Shown here: positions 50,925-60,245 of the stretch, piece by piece
Layout of the letters: each line of letters begins with the position of its first letter
How positions within the stretch are numbered: position 1 is the first letter of the stretch
NCBI RefSeq assembly: GCF_022024175.1
Contig: NZ_CP091794.1
Span: 1,178,001 to 1,242,000 of the forward strand
From: Prevotella communis
Lineage (GTDB): Bacteria; Bacteroidota; Bacteroidia; Bacteroidales; Bacteroidaceae
Reading direction: 5' to 3'
DNA: 64,000 nt
Translations under genes and position numbers: made by a program
The notes under the pieces: generated by a model
Told to the model about the DNA's origin: nothing
Databases searched by the model: none
What the model saw: the letters and a program-made list of their open reading frames with translations, nothing else

Positions 50925-53216
50925 ATGAAAAGACTAACCTTACTATTGATCGGTCTGGCCGTATGCTTCACGGCCGATGCAAAGGTCAGGCGCAAGCCCG
51001 TCAGGCCATTGCCAACGATTGAGATTATCACGAAGGTGAACGATTACTGGCAATCGCACCATAACCCGAAAACGCGCTCCTTCTGGGATGAGGCGGCTTA
51101 TCACACGGGTAATATGGAGGCATACAAGCTGTTGGGCAATGCCCGTTGGCTGGCCTATAGTGATGCGTGGGCCCGTTATAATTTCTGGCAGGGTGCACGC
51201 GAGACGGACCCGAAGAAATGGAAGTATGCCAACTATGGTGAGGGACAGGACTATGTGCTCTTCGGTGACTGGCAGATTTGTTTCCAGACATACCTGGATA
51301 TCTACGAGATGCAGCCCGATGACTACAAGATTGCACGTGCGCTGGAGGTGATGGACTATGAGGTTCGTCAGCCGCAGGCCGACTTCTGGTGGTGGGCTGA
51401 TGCACTCTATATGGCCATGCCTGTGTTCACGAAGTTGTATAAGGCGACGGGCGACGTGAAGTACCTGGATAAGCTCTATGATAACTTCAAGTGGGCTGAT
51501 GAACTGATGTACGACAAGCAGGAGCAGCTCTATTATCGTGATGCGAAATATATCTACCCCAAGGTGAAGACGTCAACAGGCGGCAAGAGTTTCTGGGCGC
51601 GTGGCGACGGATGGGTGCTGGCCGGACTGGCAAAGGTGCTCAGCGATATGCCTGCCGACTACAAGAACCGTGCTTTCTTCCTGAAGCGTTTCCGCGAACT
51701 GGCTCAGGGTGTGGCACGCGTGCAGCGTCCTGAAGGCTACTGGAGCCGTTCGATGCTCTGCGAAGAGGATGCACCGGGTCCTGAGACATCGGGCACCGCC
51801 TTCTTTACCTATGGCTTGTTGTGGGGTGTGAACAATGGTTTGCTGGATGAGGATACGTATGAGCCGGTTATCGGCAAGGCCTGGAATTACCTGGCGCTCA
51901 CGGCTCTGCAGCCTGATGGCAGCGTGGGCTATGTGCAGCCTATTGGTGAGAAGCCCGATCCCACGAAGACGGTCAATGCCCGTTCGCAGGCCAACTTCGG
52001 TGTGGGTGCCTTCCTTCTGGCTGCCTGTGAACGTCTGCGTTACGAGGATGCAAAGAAGAGTCGTGTGTCGCTGACGGTGACCATCGAGAATCCGTCTGAC
52101 GAGTATCGTGAGCAGGTCATTGAGGTGAGTGCCGACTCGGTATACAGGAAAATGCGTATCCATGGCGGACGCCAGTTTATTGTCTGCGACGTGGCCGGAC
52201 TGGAAGTGCCTTATCAGTTGACAGCCGACGGCAAGGTGCTCATCGAGGCAGGTGTACGTCCTAAGGGCAAGCAGACATTCACCATTCGCCGTGGCACGCC
52301 AAAGGTCTATAGAACGGTTTGCTTCGGACGTATCTTCCCTGAGCGCAAGGATGACTTCGCATGGGAGAACGACCGTGGTGCCTACCGTGTCTATGGACCT
52401 GCCCTCCAGAAAACTGGCGAGAAGAGCTATGGCACGGATGTGTGGACAAAGAACACGCCCGAACTGGTGCTCGACAAGCGTTACTGGATAGAGGATGTGG
52501 TGATGATGCCCGAGGTGGAACGTCTGCGTCAGGCTAATCGTCAGCGTGGCGACTCGCTCTATCGCCTGAACTCCTATCATCATGACCACGGACGTGGTTC
52601 GGATGTCTATCAGGTGGGAGCTACGCTGGGTTGCGGTGCGCCGGCCCTGATGGTAGATGATGAGCTGGTCTATCCTTACTGCTTCAACGACTATCAGATG
52701 CTGGACATGGGTCCCCTGCGCATGCGCGTACAATTAAATTATAAGCCTACGGTACTGAATGGCGACACGGTGACAGAGCATCGCATCATCACCCTCGACA
52801 AGGGTTCTAACTTCTGTAAGATGACCGTCTGGTATGATGGCATCACGATGCCTGTGGAGTTTGCCACGGGTGTGGTCATCCATTCTGATGCCAAACGGGG
52901 CATCGTGCTGGGCAAGGACTATCTGCATTATGCCGATCCTACGGATAATGTGCCTGTCAACAACTGTCAGCTCTTCGTGGCTACGCTCTTCCCTAACGGG
53001 GTAGGCGAGACGAGGTTCTTGCCCATGAAGGATAAGCGTGGAGGCAACGAGGGACATGCCATCGGCATCGTGGACAACTACTCTGGCGAGCCCTATACTT
53101 ACTACTTCGGTTCGGCATGGTCGAAATTTGATGTCCGCACGCAGGATGAATGGCAGCAGCGCATCGACTGGACCATGCGTGGCATCAGGCAGCCGCTCGT
53201 GGTGAAGATGAAATAG
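50925..53216 (+). CDS. GH88/GH105-like unsaturated uronyl hydrolase fused to DUF4861
   Basis: A 763-residue exported protein from the ATG at 50925 (MKRLTLLLIGLAVCFTADA signal). Residues about 30-385 are an (alpha/alpha)6-barrel like unsaturated rhamnogalacturonyl/glucuronyl hydrolases (DFWWWADALYMAMPVFTKLY, FWARGDGWVLAGLAKVL). Residues about 390-763 form a DUF4861 domain (GSNFCKMTVWYDG, YLHYADPTDNVPVNNCQLFV). It probably removes unsaturated sugars released by pectin or rhamnogalacturonan lyases. Co-transcription with a DPP-IV peptidase is unexpected. A strong terminator follows. Confidence 0.87.
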   Translation: MKRLTLLLIGLAVCFTADAKVRRKPVRPLPTIEIITKVNDYWQSHHNPKTRSFWDEAAYHTGNMEAYKLLGNARWLAYSDAWARYNFWQGARETDPKKWKYANYGEGQDYVLFGDWQICFQTYLDIYEMQPDDYKIARALEVMDYEVRQPQADFWWWADALYMAMPVFTKLYKATGDVKYLDKLYDNFKWADELMYDKQEQLYYRDAKYIYPKVKTSTGGKSFWARGDGWVLAGLAKVLSDMPADYKNRAFFLKRFRELAQGVARVQRPEGYWSRSMLCEEDAPGPETSGTAFFTYGLLWGVNNGLLDEDTYEPVIGKAWNYLALTALQPDGSVGYVQPIGEKPDPTKTVNARSQANFGVGAFLLAACERLRYEDAKKSRVSLTVTIENPSDEYREQVIEVSADSVYRKMRIHGGRQFIVCDVAGLEVPYQLTADGKVLIEAGVRPKGKQTFTIRRGTPKVYRTVCFGRIFPERKDDFAWENDRGAYRVYGPALQKTGEKSYGTDVWTKNTPELVLDKRYWIEDVVMMPEVERLRQANRQRGDSLYRLNSYHHDHGRGSDVYQVGATLGCGAPALMVDDELVYPYCFNDYQMLDMGPLRMRVQLNYKPTVLNGDTVTEHRIITLDKGSNFCKMTVWYDGITMPVEFATGVVIHSDAKRGIVLGKDYLHYADPTDNVPVNNCQLFVATLFPNGVGETRFLPMKDKRGGNEGHAIGIVDNYSGEPYTYYFGSAWSKFDVRTQDEWQQRIDWTMRGIRQPLVVKMK

Positions 53217-53267
53217 AATACAGATAAGCGGTAGGGGTTTATCGCCCGCTTCCCGTCTTTTTCAATG

Positions 53268-53313
53268 GCTTTATTGCACAGTATTATTCGAATGTGCAAT
53301 AAAGCTGTTTTTT
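53268..53313 (+). terminator. Intrinsic terminator after the GH88-DUF4861 gene
   Basis: Perfect 13-bp stem GCTTTATTGCACA (53268-53280) with TGTGCAATAAAGC (53293-53305), then an 8-T run. Confidence 0.9.
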
Positions 53314-53325
53314 TTGTTCGATTTA

Positions 53326-53357
53326 TTTGCAAAACAGTTCGGTTTTTCATATATTTG
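53326..53357 (+). promoter_or_regulatory. Promoter of the LRR lipoprotein gene
   Basis: TTTG (53326-53329) and TATATTTG (53350-53357), spacing 20 nt. Confidence 0.82.
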
Positions 53358-53412
53358 CAAATGAGAATCTAATGATTGACCTAACCTGACCTGTAATCTA
53401 AATATACCGCTT

Positions 53413-54228
53413 ATGAAAACAAAGAGACTACTATACCCAACACTAATGATGCTGACGGCATTATTCACGGCCTGCGCTTATGATGATGGCTATGAGGAAA
53501 TGACGCTCACCAATGATGAGGCGCGTGAAATAGTGGACCGTTGCTATTACCAGTGTGATTCCCTGGATGCCGTGGATTTGCCCTTCGACCTTGTTGCGAT
53601 AGGCGATTATGCCTTCTTTGGTTCCAGCGTCACGTCTGTGGTTATCCCTTCTGAGGTAACGTTTATTGGCGTCAGTGCCTTCAATTTCTGTCCTAACCTC
53701 ACATCGTTGCAGGTGGATGGACGTAACCCCGTATTTGACTCACGCAACAACTGTAACGCGATTATCCGCACCGGCGAGGACCTGCTGGTCTATGGGTGCC
53801 GGACAACCGTGATACCGCAGACTGTCCGTGCTCTCGCTGACTATGCCTTCTGTGGCTGTGAAGGACTCGGTCAGCTGGTGCTTCCCGACAATGTGGAAGC
53901 GCTGGGCGATGGTGCTTTCTATGAGTGCAGCGGACTGACGTCGGTAGTGCTTTCTGCCGGACTGCAGCAGATCAGTAACCTGGCATTCTCGGAGTGTCAC
54001 GACCTAGTGTCTGTCGTTATTCCGCAAAGTGTACGTTCCATTGGCGATGGCGCGTTCCTGCATTGCGGGAACCTGGCGGAGGTCCGGGTGGAAAGTATCA
54101 CCCCACCGCAATGCGGCTATGTGGCATTCTTTAATACCAATGCCACACTCTATGTACCACGGGGCACGCTCGACGCCTATGCGTCGGCTCCCGGCTGGCG
54201 GGATTTCTCTAATATTATGGAAATATAA
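53413..54228 (+). CDS. BspA-type leucine-rich-repeat lipoprotein
   Basis: A 271-residue protein with a lipoprotein-like signal (TALFTACAYDD, C at about 20). Residues 45-250 are BspA/LRR_5-type repeats of about 23 residues (AIGDYAFFGSSVTSVVIPSE, ALGDGAFYECSGLTSVVLSA, SIGDGAFLHCGNLAEVRV), ending LYVPRGTLDAYASAPGWRDF. Such proteins often bind host or microbial surfaces. It is small for the family and monocistronic, facing the CotH protein gene with a shared terminator. Confidence 0.88.
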   Translation: MKTKRLLYPTLMMLTALFTACAYDDGYEEMTLTNDEAREIVDRCYYQCDSLDAVDLPFDLVAIGDYAFFGSSVTSVVIPSEVTFIGVSAFNFCPNLTSLQVDGRNPVFDSRNNCNAIIRTGEDLLVYGCRTTVIPQTVRALADYAFCGCEGLGQLVLPDNVEALGDGAFYECSGLTSVVLSAGLQQISNLAFSECHDLVSVVIPQSVRSIGDGAFLHCGNLAEVRVESITPPQCGYVAFFNTNATLYVPRGTLDAYASAPGWRDFSNIMEI

Positions 54229-54243
54229 CACACAAAAAAAGAG

Positions 54244-54274
54244 GAAGAGCAACCCGCGCAGGTTGCTCTTCTTT
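54244..54274. terminator. Bidirectional terminator between convergent genes
   Basis: Perfect 11-bp stem GAAGAGCAACC with GGTTGCTCTTC, loop CGCGCA, with A-run on the left and T-rich sequence on the right. Confidence 0.85.
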
Positions 54275-54296
54275 ATGAGGTCATGAGGGTGATGCC

Positions 54297-57200
54297 TTAT
54301 TTCCTGAACTTGCAACTGACGCTGGTGCCACCTGCATCGATAGCACGGGCAATGTAGAGGCCTGGTGTCAGATGACTCATGTCCAGACGGGCACGTCCGC
54401 CCTTGATGCTGACTGTTGCCTGTTCCATCAGCATGCCGTTGGCATTGAAGATGTTAACTGTGGCGATGCCGTCTTCGTCGCTCTTCACCAGTACCTGCTG
54501 GTTGGCGTAGATCACGCGCAGCCCATTGGCCGAGGCGATGAGAGGTGTCTCGATACTGTTGGTTACAGTCTGTTCAACAGGAATCATGTAGGATGACTGT
54601 CTGTTGGCCTTTGCTATCGTAGCAACGTTCATGGCATACACATTGGATGAGCCGTCGGGATAGCGCCCGATGGTGGTGTTGGCATCGTGCGCGCCATAGA
54701 TGAAAGTATCCGTCCAGCTCTTGTCAGCAGCAGTCAACACGAGTTGCCCGCCGTCACCGTCAATCTTGAAGGAGGCATGCAGTCCATTATCAGTAGTCTC
54801 GCGCTTGTCGCACCATATCAGCAGATGGCCCTTGGCGGGGATAATGGTCTGAGCCTTTGTGCTGCCTTTGGTAATCTGATATTTTGTGGGTTTTGAAGCG
54901 TTATCAGAGAGGTACATACCTTCTACATCGATAGGCTGTTCGGTTGTGTTGTAGAGTTCCACCCAGTCGCCTTTCTTGTAGTATTCATCCACGAAACTGT
55001 CATTAGAACCACTCACCTCGTTAATACGTACAGGATTGATGCCAGCCTGTTTCTTCTTAGCATCCGTGAGAGCTGTGAAGTGAGCCGTCAGGTTGATATT
55101 GCTTTCAGGCAGGTCTATCTCCTCCTTATTACTATAGAGTGCGCCATCCTTTCTCCATGAGTGGAATTCATAGCCGGCTGGTGCCACCGCTTTCAGTTTG
55201 GCAGGGGCGAAGAGTTTACCGTTGAATGTGCTCATAGGCACTTCGATGCCGTTGATATAGAGTTTTGCACCTTCCACGTCGCTGTTCAGTGTCACCTGTC
55301 TGGCCGTTGTTGATGAGAGGTTGAAGGCGTAATAGTTTTTCAACGCATTGATAGCGTAGCTGAGACGATTGCGGAAATTATTCTTTATCTCGCTGGCCTT
55401 ACTACTTGCCGACCCTCCATTCAGACGCATGGCAGGCTGCACGCGGTCCAGCAGTTCATCGATGATGCTGTCGCAGCGTGACGACTCAAACACGCTACCC
55501 CCCATAATACAATAGGTGTCGATGAAGCGGCGACGGAAATTCTCGTTCTGCAACAGGTTCCTGAAGAGCGTTACCAGTCGGATGCGGTCGTGGATACGTC
55601 CTAATGATGCCGGGCGCAACTGGTCAAACCAATAGTCCTCCTTGTTGAAGAACACGTTAAACTGATCAGACGTATTGAAAGCGAAATCGAGGTCGAAGAT
55701 GACGAAGCGGAAACGGCCGCCGTCGCGATAGCGATAAGCTTTCACGTTGTTCTGAGGATAGTCGGTGCCGCCCAGATACATCTGTGCTGCCATATAGTTG
55801 ATGAACTCATCAATATCCAGTACCTTGCAGATTTCCTCGTAGGTGTCATTATTTGCTGCGTCTGGCGAAAGCACGTCAACCAGTTCGTTATAGGCATCAG
55901 GAGTGCCGCATTTCTGCACGTAGCCAGAGTCAGGCGACATTTCAAACTGGTCTATCTCGTCCTCATCCCATCCGTAGTTGGCATAGACATAGTGCTTGTT
56001 GTTGGGCTCGCGCATGTTGAGCACACCTATATAGTTACCATTGATAAACTCGTGCACGGGCTGATACCCCTGACAGTCAATGTCGATGCCAGAGCTTTCC
56101 AGTATCACTTGGATGGCAGGATCCTTGAAACGCGCATAGGTGTCGTTACCACCATTACGAATCTGTAAGGTGCGGTTGCGGATATAAGGCTTCTGTTTGA
56201 AGAAGGGGTAGGGCAGGTTCTTCTCGCCCCCCATCTCCTTATTGCCTTTCAGCTTGAAGGAATGAGGCGTGTAGGCACGGCTCCATCCGCCACACATCTC
56301 AAGATTAACATCCTGATTGAGTACCATGTTGCCATTACCATCGAGGAAAGAGAAGTTCACAGGGCGCTCCCAGTCCATGTTCCAGTTGCATTTATCATCC
56401 TGTCCGTTGCCAGGACGTCCGTTAGGTCCTTTCTCGAAGACACCAATCTCTGAGCTGTAAAGGAAATCGGGATCAGTCACAACAGCCACCACGGGCAAGT
56501 AATAGTTCCTGTCGCGCAGGATATAGGAACGTGTGGTGACGCGCGAAGGCAACAGGTCGCTGCTAAACAAGCGGAAGCGGAAATTGCAGGTGTTATCGAT
56601 AGTAAACTGTCCCGATGTGCTAATCTGTCCGTTCTGCAGTGTAGGCAGCGTGCCGTCTGTAGTGTAGCGCAGCGTGCAACCGCCAGGAATGGTGACGTTG
56701 ATTGTCAGGCTGCCATCAAACAGCTGGGAGGGTTGGTCAACCACAGGAGCCGCCAGTTGTTGTGTCAGCAGCGTGATGCCGTTGTTCGATGCGCCAGGCG
56801 TAGAGACTCCAGTGTAGCCCCATGCGCCCGTTTGGTCTGTGGCACGTGCATAACTGATACGTTCCAATGCAGCAGGATAGTCTTGCGAAACAATGACATT
56901 GTCGTTTTCGTCGGTAATGCAGATGGTACCACCATCAGTATTCAGCTTGAAAGGAACCTGGTCCGGACGAAGGGTGGCTGAGTCAAACCAGATGAGGCGA
57001 TAGCCATTAGCAGGGACAACGCCCATCATCTGTGGCATTGTCCAGGGTCCCTCTCCGTTCATGGGGTCACTGATTTTCAGTCCATTTAGTTCCACAGGCC
57101 TGTCAGTAGGATTGAATACCTCTATCCAACCGTCAAAGTTGAATGCAGGACTGATGTATTCGTCTATATTTGCCGCCATTATCTCGTTGATAAACAGAGA

Positions 57201-58661
57201 ACTGGCCGTGGCAGGATTTCTTGTGACGGTGATTGTCATCCTCCCTTTTGTGCCCGATCCGTCGAGGGCAGTAGCGGTGATATGAGCCGTACCAACAGCA
57301 TGTGCTGTGATGAGTCCCTCCTGATTGATTGTTGCCACTTGTTCATTGTCAGATGACCATTCTACCCACGTGAAAGTAGCGTTAGTAGGTGAGACTACAG
57401 TCGTGGCTGTAGCTGTCTCACCAATAATCAGTTCCTTTTTATTGGCATCAACGATAATGCTTTCCACCTTCACCATATCGCCGTAATACTCCAGTCGGAA
57501 GTTATCGAACGTGCACCAGTTGCTGTTCAGATTACTCTCGCATTTCAAGCCTATGCGGAAATCGCCTCCGGCCTCAAACTCCAGCGTGTTCCAGTACATC
57601 TCATCATCAAAGGCAGCACGTGCCGTTGCCATGTTGTTGGGATAGAATTCATAGCCGTTGACTCCCTCCACATACCAGCAACCGTCCACGTAGTTCCTCA
57701 TCTGCTGGTCGTAGATGCTCATCATCTGCTTGGCATCATCGGCACCATACAGATAAGCCGTGATGTTCTGCGTGCCATTCCTGTGGTCGGAATAGTCGCC
57801 TCCCCAGTTGGTCTGGTTGTCCTGGCAGCGGTAGAAAGCCTGTACGCTGAGGCGATATTTTCCTTGAGGACCATTCTTGACAAGTTGTGAGATATTGAAA
57901 GTGCCGTTCCAAAACTCCATGCAGTCATAAGAGGCATTCTGCGAGTTAGCATTGCTCTGCCATTCCCATCCGCTCTTGTCGTTGTTGGTAAAGTCCGGAT
58001 TTTTTAGCAACAGGTAGGTCATATCAATCCAGGCCTTCCCGTCAGGACTGATAGGAGTGGCATATTCCAGCTTGAAATTGTCGAAAGCGCAGTAATTGTT
58101 CGTGCCAGCCTCCTGACATCTCACGCCAATTGTGATGCTGCCCTCGGCATCAAACTCTACGCTGTTGCCTGTATATAGCCCCTCGTCAAAGGCAGCAGCC
58201 GCACTGGTGCTGTTGTCGGGATAGTATTTTCCGTCATGTTGCTGGCGAGTGCCTGCCGTACTTGTCATTGCCTGTGAATAGACACTCATCAGCGGCGTGC
58301 TGACTTCACCTGCATAGAGGAAGGCCTTCAGCTGTTCCGTACCGTTCTTGTAGAGCGAGTAGGAGTCACCCTGTGAACGATAGAATCCCTGTACCGTCAG
58401 ACGATAATGACCTTTCGGCAGACGGGGCAGCTCCTGATAGAAATCGAAGGTGCCATTCCAGAAACGCATCAAGTTTGCGCTGACAGCTTTCTGACCAGCA
58501 TTACTCTCTATAGTCCATCCGTCACTATTACCCTGATTGAAATCAGTGTTTGTCAGGAATCGTTTAGAGACGTCGGTCCAGTTGTCATTGTTGGCAGAAA
58601 CAATGTTTGTACTGAAAAGCAGCAGACTAATAGCTAAGATTGAAATTCGCTTTAGGTTCAT
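54297..58661 (-). CDS. Giant surface protein: CotH kinase-like with lamin-tail domains
   Basis: A 1454-residue exported protein (signal peptide ending NIVSANN). Domains by eye: two related beta-sandwich modules at about 25-205 and 210-400, each with FWNGTF and CxFDNF(K/R)LEY; a Big_2 domain (400-485); a lamin-tail domain (490-640, SLFINEIMAANIDEYISP); a chitobiase-C-like stretch (655-725); a CotH kinase-like domain (735-1130, with FVIFDLDFAF); a second lamin-tail domain (1245-1370); and a type IX secretion-like end. CotH homologues can phosphorylate proteins; activity here is unproven. The adhesive modules suggest a role on the cell surface. Confidence 0.85.
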   Translation of the reverse strand: MNLKRISILAISLLLFSTNIVSANNDNWTDVSKRFLTNTDFNQGNSDGWTIESNAGQKAVSANLMRFWNGTFDFYQELPRLPKGHYRLTVQGFYRSQGDSYSLYKNGTEQLKAFLYAGEVSTPLMSVYSQAMTSTAGTRQQHDGKYYPDNSTSAAAAFDEGLYTGNSVEFDAEGSITIGVRCQEAGTNNYCAFDNFKLEYATPISPDGKAWIDMTYLLLKNPDFTNNDKSGWEWQSNANSQNASYDCMEFWNGTFNISQLVKNGPQGKYRLSVQAFYRCQDNQTNWGGDYSDHRNGTQNITAYLYGADDAKQMMSIYDQQMRNYVDGCWYVEGVNGYEFYPNNMATARAAFDDEMYWNTLEFEAGGDFRIGLKCESNLNSNWCTFDNFRLEYYGDMVKVESIIVDANKKELIIGETATATTVVSPTNATFTWVEWSSDNEQVATINQEGLITAHAVGTAHITATALDGSGTKGRMTITVTRNPATASSLFINEIMAANIDEYISPAFNFDGWIEVFNPTDRPVELNGLKISDPMNGEGPWTMPQMMGVVPANGYRLIWFDSATLRPDQVPFKLNTDGGTICITDENDNVIVSQDYPAALERISYARATDQTGAWGYTGVSTPGASNNGITLLTQQLAAPVVDQPSQLFDGSLTINVTIPGGCTLRYTTDGTLPTLQNGQISTSGQFTIDNTCNFRFRLFSSDLLPSRVTTRSYILRDRNYYLPVVAVVTDPDFLYSSEIGVFEKGPNGRPGNGQDDKCNWNMDWERPVNFSFLDGNGNMVLNQDVNLEMCGGWSRAYTPHSFKLKGNKEMGGEKNLPYPFFKQKPYIRNRTLQIRNGGNDTYARFKDPAIQVILESSGIDIDCQGYQPVHEFINGNYIGVLNMREPNNKHYVYANYGWDEDEIDQFEMSPDSGYVQKCGTPDAYNELVDVLSPDAANNDTYEEICKVLDIDEFINYMAAQMYLGGTDYPQNNVKAYRYRDGGRFRFVIFDLDFAFNTSDQFNVFFNKEDYWFDQLRPASLGRIHDRIRLVTLFRNLLQNENFRRRFIDTYCIMGGSVFESSRCDSIIDELLDRVQPAMRLNGGSASSKASEIKNNFRNRLSYAINALKNYYAFNLSSTTARQVTLNSDVEGAKLYINGIEVPMSTFNGKLFAPAKLKAVAPAGYEFHSWRKDGALYSNKEEIDLPESNINLTAHFTALTDAKKKQAGINPVRINEVSGSNDSFVDEYYKKGDWVELYNTTEQPIDVEGMYLSDNASKPTKYQITKGSTKAQTIIPAKGHLLIWCDKRETTDNGLHASFKIDGDGGQLVLTAADKSWTDTFIYGAHDANTTIGRYPDGSSNVYAMNVATIAKANRQSSYMIPVEQTVTNSIETPLIASANGLRVIYANQQVLVKSDEDGIATVNIFNANGMLMEQATVSIKGGRARLDMSHLTPGLYIARAIDAGGTSVSCKFRK

Positions 58662-58691
58662 TTTATTGTTCGTTGGCTTTTAGTTAGGAAA

Positions 58692-58732
58692 CTGCGCCCA
58701 CTCTCCCTATTTTCATGGGTAAGTGAGCGCAG
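58692..58732 (-). terminator. Hairpin between glyA and the CotH gene
   Basis: CTGCGCCCACT with AGTGAGCGCAG (one offset base), loop about 19 nt, 17 nt after the glyA stop on the minus strand. There is no good T-run, so it may be a terminator or an RNA-protecting hairpin. Confidence 0.5.
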
Positions 58733-58748
58733 TGATAGGGTAGAAAAA

Positions 58749-60029
58749 TTAATATGCGAAGAGAGGATATTCCTTCATCTTCTCATTGACGCGAGCGCGA
58801 ACGCTTGCGATAACTTCTTCGTTGGTAGGATCATTGAGCACTTCCTCAATCCAAGCAGCAATCTGAATCATCAGGTCTTCCTTAGCACCACGTGTGGTGA
58901 TAGCGGGAGTACCCAGACGAATACCAGAAGTCTGGAAAGCGCTACGGCTATCGAAAGGCACCATATTCTTGTTCACGGTGATATCGGCAGCAACCAGGGC
59001 GTTCTCGGCCACCTTACCCGTCAGCTCAGGATACTTAGAGCGCAGGTCAACCAGCATAGAGTGGTTGTCTGTACCACCAGAAACGATAGTGAAGCCGCGC
59101 TTGATGAGCTCTTCAGCCAAAACCTTGGCATTTTTCTGTACTTGCTTAGCCCACTCCTTGAACTCGGGCTGCAGAGCCTCGCCGAAGGCTACTGCCTTGG
59201 CAGCAATCACGTGCTCCAGAGGACCACCCTGCTGTCCGGGGAATACGGCGCTGTTCAGCAGAGCAGACATCTTCTTAATCTCGCCCTTAGGTGTCTTCAG
59301 ACCCCAAGGATTGTCGAAATCCTTACCCATCAGGATGATACCACCACGAGGACCGCGCAGGGTCTTGTGGGTTGTAGAGGTAACGATGTGAGCGTACTTC
59401 ACGGGGTTCTCCAGCAAACCGGCAGCAATCAGACCAGCGGGATGAGCCATGTCAATCATCAGCAGAGCGCCTACTTTGTCGGCAATCTCACGCATGCGCT
59501 TGTAGTCCCACTCACGGCTGTAAGCAGAACCGCCACCAATAATCAACTTAGGTTTGTGCTCCAGTGCCAGTGCCTCCATCTCGTCGTAGTCCACTCGACC
59601 CGTCTTCTCGTTGAGGTTGTAGCCTACGGGCTTATAGAGGATACCACTTGTGTTGACCAATGAGCCATGGCTCAGGTGACCACCATGTGCCAGGTTCAGA
59701 CCCATAAAGGTGTCGCCGGGCTTGAGTACTGCCAGCAGAACGGCAGCATTTGCCTGTGCGCCAGAGTGGGGCTGTACGTTAGCGTATTCTGCACCAAAGA
59801 GCTTGCAAACGCGGTCGATAGCCAGCTGCTCTACCTCGTCTACTACCTGACATCCGCCGTAGTAGCGCTTACCAGGATAACCCTCAGCATACTTGTTGGT
59901 CAGGTACGAGCCCATAGCCTCCATTACCTGGTCGCTTACAAAGTTCTCACTGGCAATCAGCTCAATGCCTTTCAACTGGCGCTGATGCTCTTTCTCGATC
60001 AACTCAAAAATGGTGTTGTCTCTTTTCAT
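58749..60029 (-). CDS. glyA: Serine hydroxymethyltransferase
   Basis: PLP enzyme interconverting serine and glycine with tetrahydrofolate. The 426 residues show [27 protein letters not shown], the PLP lysine in [15 protein letters not shown], and [20 protein letters not shown]. Length and motifs are standard. Its promoter region is nearly identical to that of pyrB (64-bp block). It is monocistronic, transcribed leftward. Confidence 0.96.
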   Translation of the reverse strand: MKRDNTIFELIEKEHQRQLKGIELIASENFVSDQVMEAMGSYLTNKYAEGYPGKRYYGGCQVVDEVEQLAIDRVCKLFGAEYANVQPHSGAQANAAVLLAVLKPGDTFMGLNLAHGGHLSHGSLVNTSGILYKPVGYNLNEKTGRVDYDEMEALALEHKPKLIIGGGSAYSREWDYKRMREIADKVGALLMIDMAHPAGLIAAGLLENPVKYAHIVTSTTHKTLRGPRGGIILMGKDFDNPWGLKTPKGEIKKMSALLNSAVFPGQQGGPLEHVIAAKAVAFGEALQPEFKEWAKQVQKNAKVLAEELIKRGFTIVSGGTDNHSMLVDLRSKYPELTGKVAENALVAADITVNKNMVPFDSRSAFQTSGIRLGTPAITTRGAKEDLMIQIAAWIEEVLNDPTNEEVIASVRARVNEKMKEYPLFAY

Positions 60030-60083
60030 TTTTGTTTTATTTGTTGGGTTGGTTTAAAATTGCCGTATTTTGTACACTTTAGC

Positions 60084-60147
60084 GGCTGCAAAGTTACGAA
60101 ATTAAAGTGAAAAGTGAATAGTGAAAAGTGAAAAATTTGCTGCCGCT
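60084..60147 (-). repeat. 64-bp promoter-containing repeat, glyA copy
   Basis: Identical to 62913-62976 at 63 of 64 positions, same orientation. It contains the minus-strand -7 element TAACTTTG (60089-60096), four heptamers of the GTGAAAA type (60107-60134) and a terminal AAATTTGCTGCCGC. Confidence 0.93.
60089..60096 (-). promoter_or_regulatory. -7 promoter element of glyA
   Basis: TAACTTTG on the minus strand, about 60 nt before the ATG at 60029. The heptamer tract occupies the -33 region. Confidence 0.7.
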
Positions 60148-60220
60148 GTTGTTTTTTTGCTTTTTTATGATGTGCGGTAGCAAATTTTTCACTATTTCTT
60201 GCGGTAGCAAATTTTTCACT
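60127..60220. repeat. Inverted and direct copies of AGTGAAAAATTTGCTGCCGC
   Basis: One copy at 60127-60146 and two inverted copies with GGTAGC at 60174-60193 and 60201-60220. The first and second form a 20-bp stem with one mismatch around a T-rich loop. It lies between the 3' end of the pyrBI-COG0523 operon and the glyA promoter, so it may act as a terminator for the operon. Confidence 0.85.
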
Positions 60221-60245
60221 TTTCACTCTTCGCTTTTACCTTACC

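Noticed and set aside
51573..52733. 386-residue minus-strand frame opposite the GH88-DUF4861 gene
   Set aside because: Shadow frame in a high-GC coding region; no promoter or homology recognised.
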